Source: Poa pratensis (Eukaryota; Streptophyta; Magnoliopsida; Poales; Poaceae). From it: a stretch of 64,000 nucleotides of DNA. Positions 22,776 through 33,600 of the stretch are shown one piece after another (the stretch's first letter is position 1; every line of letters starts with the position of its first letter). The notes under the pieces are model-generated. The model ran no database searches, was not told where the DNA came from, and saw nothing but the letters and a program-made list of their open reading frames with translations. A program made the position numbers and the translations under genes. The stretch lies in the NCBI GenBank assembly GCA_947311845.1, contig CAMZMU010000063.1:61247833-61311832 (forward strand), in the 5' to 3' direction.

Positions 22776-25067
22776 CGGTCGATCGCACACATTTTATGTG
22801 CACTCGACCTTAACAAGTGCGTGACTGGACTGAGAGCAGCGACCCACGTCGACGTAGACCGCACCAAATCCAGTGGGCCCACACCGGAGAACAAAATTTA
22901 TTACTGTATCGTAAATAACGAGAACTGTAACGTACATGCGTTTTGCAATTCGGGGCTCGTCCACGTCTCGTACCTCCAGCGATGGACGTTTGCCCCGTCG
23001 TGACGGTAACGGGGGATAAGGGCTCCCGCATATCCATTTTCTGATAAGATCACGTAGTTATATAAGCCATCTGTCCTGCGCCTCTAACGTAACTGTCGCG
23101 CTATGGGGGAATATATTTGTTTGCCAAATAAAAAAGGGGCTCTGCATTTAACGCTTCTCCTGAGAATGCGATTCCTTTTCTTTTTCAAATCGCATGTGGC
23201 GTAGTGTGGAATGTTCTTAGTTTATACGCACTAGCTCGTTCTGGAACATACTTAAGCAGATATGGAGATCGCCTCCGTATCATGTCCATGGCACGTTGTA
23301 TTTCAGCTCTGGTATTCTGTGTGTGTAGCACCGTGTGAAAAGGCTGGTAAAAATGTCCGGTTTGTTTTCGGTTACATGAGAGCATATGCCATTGAATATC
23401 CATTCTGGTAACCACTTGCCACTAGTATTCGGTACTCCCTCTCGTTTTACAAAAAAAAAAGATAACAGCCATCGAAATGCCCTGCTTTAAATTAATAAAG
23501 CAGCAAATTCGCAGATAACACACGAAACTTACAACGGCTGAGGCATACAGCTCTACAAAAAAAATAGATGTATAAATTTAGTCAAAACTCAACACCTACT
23601 ATGTTTGGCTAATTTTATAGACAAAAATATGAACATTCATAATATCAAATTAATACCATAGATCCACCATAAAATAGTTTCATATATAATGTATTAATTT
23701 CTAGATATTGATATTTTGTCCTATACATCAAGTCAAACTTAATAATCGCTAACTTATGAATGAATTTATATGCCTTGTTTTTTGGAATGTGTGCAGTAGA
23801 TATGGGCAACCACAATCACGAAATGAATATAAGCACGAGTTCACCTACAACCCATAATAACATTAAAGTAACATTCGATTCTTGGAATTACGAAAACTAT
23901 AAATTTGTATTTGCATCAAATTTCAATTAATTGCAACCTAGAAACAACAAAGGGTTACCTTCGCACACACAAAGAAATTATTATTTCCGAAAGGTTTGGG
24001 TCCATGGGAATTCTTTGAAAAAAGTTAGGGGAAGGGAATTCCTCTTTGATATACAACATTCCAGAAATACACGAATAAGAAAAAATGATAAGAACTACTC
24101 GTTTCATTCCATATTAGTTGTCGCTGATTTAGTACCAAATTTGTACTAAATCAGCGACAACTAATATGAAACATAGGGAGTAGATGTCATCGCATGTTAA
24201 ATCTACAAACACATGGGTGTACTGATTGTCTTAGTTATATTACAACCAAAGAAAATTTGCTATACAATTGAACTCGATGAAGTTTTTCTATGAACTTGCT
24301 TGAAAAATAGTCACATAAGATCGTATGATTTTCCATCATATATCCATCAAACAAGATTTATAGGACAAGGAACAAAAGAATAGTGTGTATCCAAATTTGT
24401 ATTGAAATATATTTTTCACGCGGCTTGCACAAAAAAAAGACAAATGTTGGAAGGACAAAAGAGGTATATTTTGGCTTTTTTAGAGTCGGGATTTTATGAT
24501 TTTTGTGTACCCTACAATATAGCGTATTATCTAGCAAAACTTCCAAAATATCTCTCTCGATAATTTTATGCAGTTACCATGTTTATGTATATACATAAAA
24601 AAAGTTTTTGAACTTTAAATACCCAAAACACCTATCTCGATATATCCCCACATCTACGTTGGAAAAATTGCAATCTTCCAAAATTCATTTGTAATTTTTT
24701 CATCTTTCAAACAAGGAAGCCCTAGCCCGGCTCATTGTAACAAACAAATTTAAGACCACGGTTTACTAGTGAGTAGAACTGCGACCGTACTCCAACTACA
24801 GTCGAGTTCCATACAGAACCGCCGATACAAGATATGCAACGATCAAATGGCGACAATTTTTTTATAGACAATAAGCTTTACAGTTGTAGGTCTGTCTTGA
24901 GCTGCATGTCAACTCCACAGCAAAGACAATGTCTCAAGAGAATGTCTATGTACCTTTGATTACATCAGTGTTACAAAATGGAATCTGCGTCAAAAGAACC
25001 ACCAAAACTTTCTCGTATAAAAATGTACAACAACATGAACTAAATAATTAACTTAGGTACAGACTTG
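22776..25067. other. Intergenic with MITE remnants
   Basis: No supported gene. About 23430-23760 resembles a decayed mariner/Stowaway-like element (TACTCCCTCTCG start, TAGTCAAAACTC and CAAGTCAAACTT motifs). One clear MITE lies at 24098-24180. The right end should hold the 3' UTR of the GT8 gene. Confidence 0.45.
24098..24180. mobile_element. Short Stowaway-like MITE / hairpin (83 bp)
   Basis: Flanked by TA on both sides (24096-24097 and 24181-24182). Ends are CTCGTTTC and CATAGGGAG, the family pattern being CTCCCT...AGGGAG. It contains a perfect 26-bp inverted repeat (24110-24135 and 24143-24168) around a 7-base loop. Confidence 0.8.
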
Positions 25068-28000
25068 CTACAAACACATAAAGCAAATTCTTCTAGTTCT
25101 CGAGGCACTCTTATCTTTCTGACCCTTGTAAAACGCTGAGATAGCAAGATGCTCCGAAGCATATGTCATAAAAGATGCCAGCACAACACCACCAGCAACC
25201 ATCAACCCAAGCCTGACAAAGAAAAAAATATGCACAAGGTCTGATCAGATACTGGCAAGAGAAACCCAAAATTTGTCAGTACAAATACACAAGATATCCT
25301 TCAGACCAGCTGTCAAAAGTACAATACATTTCTTCAAGAGCAACTCAGAATCCTTAAATCGTTTATCACATGCATTCTACTTGAATATTATTTTCTGTGG
25401 TCTGCATACGCTAGATATCGGGATATGACACTATACACTTCAGAGAGCTATCCTTTACGAACGAAATAGGCCGGCGAACAAACGAAAGATCTAAACTAAC
25501 TTGTCATTTTGTAAGGTGCATGCTACCATAAATTATTTATGTTGTCTAGGAAGGTCACACTCGCCCACAGCCACAGGACATAGCTTCCATACAAGTACCC
25601 CCTCCTATCCCCTCTCGGTGTAGTCCACAATCCCAAGTTTCTAACAGTTCCCCTTCCAGGGTCCATGGACCAATTTCAATATATTCAAGATTGGCAATTT
25701 ATACAGCAAGATTCTCTCCCTTTTTCCTTCATATTAATAGGGAGGGACCAGTCAGTGTCTTACTTTGTGAATAACGCAGTTATCCCCAAGATAGTTGGCG
25801 AAAATACGGTAACAAGAGCTATAACTGCCATCCCTGTCCAGTAAAATGTTGCCTCCGTATCACAGTCGGACATATTGCGCTGATGGCCTGCAAAAGACCA
25901 AGCCGTTAGGTACAGAAGATTTCTAGGCGACAAAGAGGAAATTCTGCTAGAAGTTATATAGTTTAACATACCTGTACCCGCACGATTTTCTGATGAATCA
26001 GAATTGCTATATCCCACATGAGTTGCACTGATACTTCCCCATCGATAGACAAAACGGAGATAGCTACCAAACAGTAAGAAGAATGCCACACAGGTCCACT
26101 CGACCATCAGTAGCAAACCTGTCCATGGCATAATTTGTCGTGGAATGATAGTGAAGGCAAAGGCAAGAGAGACACCAGCGGACATAAAACAGACTAGCAC
26201 AGCAATCGCCCCGAAATAAGAAGGCAGCTTCAAATGTGGCCCATTTGAGAACTGTGACAGTGTTAAGCAACCATTAGGTAAACATCATATGATCATTTTG
26301 GTATTCTGTATGAGTACACAGAGTAACAAAATATATCATAAGTTCATATAGAATAGTATATCCTCTCAAGGCCCAGCTTTGTGCAGGGTGGACACTTTAT
26401 CTATATTTCTAATATAACATTATCTTATATTCTGTGACAATTCTATATTACAAACAATAGTCCCCTTTAGTTTTCATATTCATTCTAAAAGGTGAAACAT
26501 ACAGGTCAAATAGTCAATGTTCAATACAATGTTATACAAGTGCAAAATGCAGATCTATATTTGTGTTAAAGAGTAACAAAACCTACAAAATATATGCTAC
26601 AGATTAAGAGTTATTTTCTGTTGAAGAGTAGAGAACTAACTCTTTGATTTGAATTAGAAGATGTAGATGATGAAACACCAACTGCTGAATAAGATGGAAG
26701 TGCCTCTTCAGACTTGTATTTGTGACGACCTCTTCTAGCAAACGCACATAAAGACTGCACACCTGGAAACTCCTTATTGTTCTGTAAAAAACATCATATA
26801 CATGAGAAGTCGATAAGAAGGCAACAGCTATTATAATAAAATGCACCAACAAAGTAAAAAAAAAGAACTAGGAGCAAGGAACGTTATGTAACCTGAAAAC
26901 ATGATTGGTAATAACCAAATAACAACAGACAGAAGGGAATAATGAATAAAAATTTGACCACCAGCTGGTCATGAGGGTTCCTTCCCCCACCAGTTCCTGG
27001 AAGCGATTCTTCAAGTTTTTGCCTAATATCCTGCAATCACACAGAGCATAACTTTATTGCCATCATGCTACTAGTTCACTAAAACAAAATGTTAAATATA
27101 AGTAAAGAACAGAAAAGAAATTGATTTTTACCTGCCATATTTCCACAGGTTTTACAAGCCAAGCTGTCCACCAGTCCCAGGGTTTAAGGGGACCTAGTGT
27201 GTAGTGAATAACTCTAAGTTCCTTCTCATCAACCATCCACTGCAACATAAGTTTGATAATTAGGTTGCAAACAAAGCACCACACTGTATATGGCTCATGA
27301 AAATAAGTATCTAAAGGTTAACCAAAAAAATGTTGAATTTTGTACTCTGATGAGCATAAGACAACAATGGGCATAAAAAACAACAAAAACATTGTCTTAG
27401 TTCGTATTATCGAGGACTTGTGACAGTATATCCATGCAATCAAAATACTAAAACAGCTGAGACTTGTGACAGTACAATATGATACTACCAACTAAAACAG
27501 CAGTACAATGTAAGTGTGTTGCTTACTTGCATACCTCACTAGAATCATTTCTCTTTGCAAGGACAAGATTTAAACTAACATGGAGCACAATGTTGGGATT
27601 TGGGTGGCATAATGTTTTTTCAGAAAACACAAGGTGAGGTAAATGCAGTACCAAGTTTGCAGATAATGTCATGCATAGTTCCAAAGCAAAAGCAAATATT
27701 TTATGACAATCGACATGCATAACAGATAAAATGAAGTGGATTTCGTAGCTCTATGTTCACATGCAAAACAGGATGATCAGGCCTTTCCAAAATTAGAGTG
27801 GTCATATTGCCGATTACCTTAGTAAAAAGTTGAGATTTAGTCAGATAATAAAAACTTATTCGGCATTATCAATGCATGTGAAGACTATTACCTTGTTGGC
27901 TAGCATGTAGAGGCCAACATCAGCATTATACAAGGTAGAAAGGCGTTGTGTCTCAGGTTCTGGTGTTAAAGGTGAGTCTGGCTCATACACACGGGAGTTA

Positions 28001-30056
28001 GCAAAATCAGCATAATATGAATTAAGAAAACCTTGGTCCCCTGCATGAAATAATTCAGCATCCTGAATTAGATTCAGAACATAAAATCAACAGCAAAGCT
28101 AAATACAATCATCAAAGGACAAAACAACTCCCAATAGGGCATCATATATCCTCTCACAACAATGGGATATTGGTCAATTGCAAATATATCCTACTACAAT
28201 AAGTCTCCTTAGACTACTTTCCATGATGGTCGCATTGACCGTTCGCTATCTTCAACATAATAACCACCAGAATAGGTGAATTCCTGAAAGCGCTGATGAA
28301 GTGTATGAACTGCAAAGGATGGGATGGTATTGCCACTGTAAACTTAAAGAGGACCTGGCAATGCATGCAGAAGGCCAAGAAATCACCAAAAGGCTGGTCA
28401 CAATAGCTAAAGAGGGCGGCAGGGCTGAAGAGTTTAGGTGTAACTGAGGCTAGTTTTCAAAGCATGTGTGATTCAAAGGTTTTTTCTATGGAATTCAAGG
28501 GCTTCTACAAGTACTGTAACTGTACATAATTACCCCCTTGATTGTCGCGGATGGACTTGCCCACGACGACCAAAATTATGAGAAGTACCAGATTGAATCA
28601 AATTGTTTACATTTCAAAAGTGTGAGAGCAAAGTATCTAACATCACTCATCAAGTTACCCTTGGGGACGAGCTATTCTTTGTATGCAACACAACACATTT
28701 GTGTTGTGCGATTAGTCTCAAGTTCATTACATAAAAGATCTTTTCTATATGCACTAGCATGTACCAAAATGCAAAAAAATAGGAGCAAGCTGTTGATAGT
28801 CAATCGGCTTGTGTTCCCTAAACAAAAGCCTGAATAGAAGGGAATAAACAACTACTTGTGTTTCCTTCTCATAAAAGAACTAGTCTAAAAATGAACATTA
28901 AAGAATAGGAAAAGAAGTGAATTGACCTCCAGTGTAGGAAGGCAACTGGCCTACTTTGCCGATCATATCCTTGAAAAGAGTTTCAGATGGCTCTACAACC
29001 ATCACTCCAGAATTCATTCTTTCGGAGTGCTTCAAGTTCCCACAAAACTTCCCACACTTGAAAACATCGTCGATGCTTTTTAAACTATAGTGTCTGCATC
29101 AAGATAAACAACTGGGAAAAAGCAACGTTTTAGAATTATAAAAAAACATATGATATGAAAGACATGACAAACAAAATACTTTAGCAAACATGAAACTACC
29201 AGTATCATTTCGAAACAGATGGCAGTAGCCTGCTCATTCAGTTCAAAAGGTAGAATTTGAACAGATAGACTTGTGGCAGAAAGAAAAACAAAAGCACTGA
29301 AAGTACTAATGAAATATACCTTTTTTGTAGTCTGTCATGTTGAATATCTTTAGCTTTGTGTAGACACCCCAAAACCTCGTTGGTCTCACTTGATTAGGAT
29401 TAGCCAGTAAAGTTATACGATTCACGATCCAACCATCAGCCTGGAATTTATCTAAGGTTAGGTTCAATCCAGATTAGATGGAAACAAGGTCGACATAGAC
29501 CGAAACTACTTTGCAGGTAAGAAGATTAGCAAATAATATTCATTGTTGTGTGCAATCTTCTGAAGTAAGCTTCGACTCTTAAGGAATCTTCTGAAGTAAT
29601 ATGGACTAGAAGGACAACATTTTCATCCAGGTCCACACCATTCTACACGAACCTACCATAGATCGTGATGAACTTTGCACACTGAGATCACAGTAAGCAG
29701 CAACATCCTCCTCGCCTCTCTCTTTCAAGTTTTCAACCCCCACGCAACTTTGCGCTAAAGCTACTACCGAAGCACTGCACTAAATCTTCGCCAAATTCGT
29801 GGATGCGGGTGATTTCGCAAACCTGGAGGAGGTCCCGCGAGTACTCGGAGACGCCGTCGGAGACGAGCACGACCATGTCGCGCCGCGTGCCGGTGTCGCG
29901 GATGGACTTGCCGAGGACGCGCACGCCGAGGACGAACTCGTCGCCGTACAGCAGCGTGACGTAGGCCTCCTCCGTCGCCGCCAGCGCCCCGGAGAGCAGC
30001 GCCACCGCGACGAGGGCCGCCAGGAGGGGCCGCCTGGACGGCGGCGGCGATTCCAT
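25068..30056 (-). CDS. IPUT1: GT8 inositol phosphorylceramide glucuronosyltransferase (IPUT1/PGSIP6-like), broken by a 1-bp deletion
   Basis: A Golgi enzyme that adds glucuronic acid to inositol phosphorylceramide, the first sugar of plant GIPC sphingolipids. Ten exons on the minus strand: 30056-29823, 29440-29320, 29111-28927, 28040-27892, 27239-27132, 27030-26893, 26781-26641, 26251-25972, 25887-25764, 25212-25068. All are bounded by GT-AG with fitting phases. The N-terminus has a hydrophobic signal/anchor (PLLAALVAVALLSGALA). The GT8 domain (about 30-270) has EAYVTLLYGDEF, RFWGVYTKLKIF, the DxD motif in VYLDADTIV, SGVMVVEPS, GGDQGFLNSYY and HYTLGPLKPWDWW. The C-terminal half has about five membrane helices (e.g. 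FLFIIPFCLLLFGYY, LGITALF) and ends RRICFMCL, close to the Arabidopsis IPUT1 end. Summed exons are 1625 bp, one base short of 542 codons: in exon 3 the frame runs into TAA at 29082-29080, right after VYLDADTIV, and the conserved reading resumes one base over. PGSIP7/8 are less likely because of the C-terminus. Confidence 0.9.
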
Positions 30057-30633
30057 CGTGGCCCGGCCCGTTCGGGATCTCAGCGCGGCGGTAAACGCAG
30101 CAGCAGGAGAAGGCGCTTCGTATCGGAGCTGCTGTCAGGATTCGTGAGGTGGCTCCTCTCTGGCTCTCCAGTGCTATGGCGATTTGGTCATATGCAGATT
30201 GGTATGCGGTCAAATGAGTTCGTCCAGTTTGGACTTCTCGAGGCGGCTCAGGCGAGGCGACAGTGACGAGGAAATGAGCCTTCGTGGGCCGGGACGGGCC
30301 CGGTCGTGTCGGGCTGGGCCTCAGGCCCAACGCAGCCCGCTTTCGCCGCGGAAGCACGCCCGCACGTGACACGAAGGCGTTGGAAATACCTTCCGCTGCC
30401 GCCTCGCCGCCGGCAGCCGTCTCGGTCTTGTCTACCAGAGCAAGAGGATAAGACGAGCTCCGGCGAGTCCTCTCGGCGACATTGTCCCTCAAGATGAACA
30501 TACTCGTAAGCGCAGCTATCTTACCGTGCAATCCGCCGCAGTTCTTCCCTGGCAAAACTCCCTCTGATTTGTGTACGCCAATCTGTCGCAGGAGAGGATA
30601 CGCGGAGGCGGCGACAAGCCGGCGGGTGTGGAG
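30057..30633. promoter_or_regulatory. Shared intergenic region of the divergent IPUT1/RUS2 pair
   Basis: 577 bp separate the two start codons, which point away from each other. The region is GC-rich (e.g. GGGCCGGGACGGGCCCGG near 30287) and holds both 5' UTRs and probably a bidirectional promoter. No clear TATA box is visible. Open frames across it on both strands lack domains. Confidence 0.65.
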
Positions 30634-33600
30634 ATGCCCCGGAAGCTGGAGTCCTGGGTGGAGATTTCCGAGTCCGTCTCGCGGCTCTGCACCTTCGACG
30701 CCGGCAACGGTGGCGGCGGCGTATCTGTAATCCGTCTACTCTTACTCTTTTCGCTCTGGCTTTCCTGACATTTGAGGGCCAGCTTGTTTTTTTTTTCGTT
30801 CCTGTGGTGAACATAATTTCTCCTATCATAAAACTAGGATGATAGTAGGAATTTTTTTTTTTGAAGCGGTCACCGGGGGGAGAGAATCCCCACCTGAATA
30901 TTATTACTTCAAAAATCGGTTACAAGACCAGGCTCCTGTCCACCCCAGCGGGTTGACATCGGTCAGGATACATAAGAAAATATAGGGGAAAGATGGGTCT
31001 CGCCTGCGAGAGGCGGCCATCTGATGTTTGTGCACTACTGAACAAACAAAGACCTAGAGCCCATTATCTAAGAAAAGCTAGCAGGCAGAAGGTCCGTCAC
31101 CATGAGGCACAAGTAGAGAGGGGTGCTGTCGAGGATCACAATACCAAGACTCAGCAAACAGCCTAGCGCGCCGCACCTGCGTGCGTATCGAATCCCAGGC
31201 ACAACTGAGGAGCATACCAATCAACGAGTGCTAAGCCTAGCACTGAGCACGAACCTTGACTAGGAGCTCCGCCACGGGAGGTTGAGACGATTAACAGGTT
31301 GGGGAGGCCTCATTGCGTTGTCATTGAGCAAAGATGAGCCGAGACGACACCAAAAGCTTGAAGCTTCCTCAACACAGTACCGGCCATGGGATGATCTTGA
31401 GCAAGCACAGCAAGTGAAATAGCACAAGGGCAGTGTCCATCGTCTTCGGATCAATCGCTGGCACGGGAGCTTTCACAGCAGAACAAGAACGGGAGTGAGT
31501 GCACGTCCGAGGCAGAGTCTGACATCGTCCCACTATCTCACATCGACAGCACAGATCACTGAACATCTAGGTAGCACCTTCAGGAAGGACTACGACGCTA
31601 GGCGCCGCTGCTACCCGAACCAGCGAGCTGGTCCTGGGGTTTCCCCCGGCGTTCAGGGTGTGCGGAAACATGGGCTGCCATGACGCCCTCCATGGAGGAT
31701 GACGACGCCCTCAGGCGCCGCCGCGCCAGTGCCGGACATACCAGCAGGGATTTCTCCCGCACTTCCAAACCCGCACACCAAAAATCTGTACCAGGAGATA
31801 GGGTAAGGTACCTTGTCGGCGAAGGACTCCGCCGGGATGGAGAGCACAGACGGCAGGCAAGCGACGAGCAGGTCTTGGCGGCGTGCGCACCTCCGGAGAA
31901 CCAGCGCCACACCATCAGGGTTGCAGCCGTGCGCATCGAACCCAATGGGCCACCGTGGCCGCCTCCAGACGTAGGCCCAGATCCAAGAGCCGCAATGGAG
32001 CTGCAGAGAGCACCATCGGCCGGCCGAAGGCCATGGATGGTGGAGCCAGACGGCCGAGGATGCTTGCATCCACAGCCGGGCACGCGTGGAGGACCAGCGA
32101 CGCGCCCGCCGGCGCGGCGGCCATGGTGGCCGAGCCACGCGGATGCGAGCCTCCGACGCGGAGCACGGCCTGGCACCGTCGCCGCCGGCGCGGATGCCGT
32201 GGTGTCGGAGCCGTTCACCGAGACGGAGCACGGCGTGGCGCCGCCGGGGCAGACGCGCACGCCGAGGTCGAACCTGGAGCTGCACCGGGTCGAGATTGGG
32301 CGGATTTGGCGGTGGGGATTTGGATTTTTTGGGGAAAACGGCTGGAGGAGAGCCCCCGCCGCCGCCGTACGCTGGAGGAGGGCTGGGGGCGAGGTGGAGG
32401 TGGGTGTTGTGGCGGCGGCGCGGGGGGCGCCTCGGGGTCGCCTGGGAGCGACCCGGAGGCGGCTAGGGTTTCCCAGTTTTTAAAACCGGAGGCGAGATAG
32501 TAGGAAATTTTGTCTTCAGTTAGCATCAGATTAGATACCCCTGACCGTGTAGCATCTGAAATTGGAGTGGCAACGGGTTGCATTTTGTTAGAGAATGAAC
32601 CTGCGTGAATAAATCAATTTGCTTGTTGGGATTTGTCTTCACTAGTGAACTTTAGACAGTTATCGACATACTGCATTAATTTCAACAGTACCTAGTTGAA
32701 CAATAAATCTTGTTGTACCTAATTCAAAGAAGGTATAAATAGCAACGACGATGCTAGGATGCTTCACTTCAAATTTGTAGCACTATCGCCCTTGCAAATT
32801 GTTGTTTGAGCCTGTGTGCCGGCAAGCTGCTTTAACCCCCTTCTTGCACTTCTCTAATTTACAAATTTAAGCTTTCACAAACTGCAAAATGACCTCTTAA
32901 TGTTTAATGCTCACCTAGATAACTAAATAATCTCAGTGTGAGGAAGCATAATTCCGTAGTCGAAGTACTGGAATGTTACTCTCGTGATAATTGTATAATT
33001 CAGCGTAAATTATATGCTGTCGTAAAATTTATAACTCGTATTTTCATGTAGGTTAAAGTTATCCAGGATAACAGACTGGTTCATGATAAGTTGGTTGATT
33101 CTTTCTTGAACAAATTCTTTCCGTCAGGTTATCCATACAGGTACGATTTTTCTGGAATTGTAGATATTCTTGACTCTCTTATGGACCACATTCTTTGATA
33201 CGTTTTTCTACCGATCATGCAGTGTGAACGAGGGTTACCTAACATACACCAAATTCCGAGCACTCCAGCATTTTTCTAGTGCTATGCTGCATGTGTTATC
33301 AACCCAGGTCAATTCTGCTTCTCGCTATATTTTTCTTAGCAAGAAAGTCATCATTTCATAACTTTTGTCATTTCCATGAACTGTAGCCAGTTTTTAGAAC
33401 CCTTGAATTGTTCTATATTTATTTTAATTACTTTATTTGATGTTGAAACATAGCACCGTTCAACTGACTGTCAATGTGGGCTGTGGCTCAGTCTTTGTTG
33501 TTTGCTGCAGGTCTACGACCTACCCCTGCTCAGGCAACAGCTGTAAGTTGGGTAAGCATATGTTAACCGAGATGCTAAAATTTAAAGCAGGTAGTACAAC

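Noticed and set aside
31653..32483. Several 200-270-codon ORFs in RUS2 intron 1
   Set aside because: Overlap on both strands in the GC-rich 5' part of a retroposon bounded by a target duplication; no domain.
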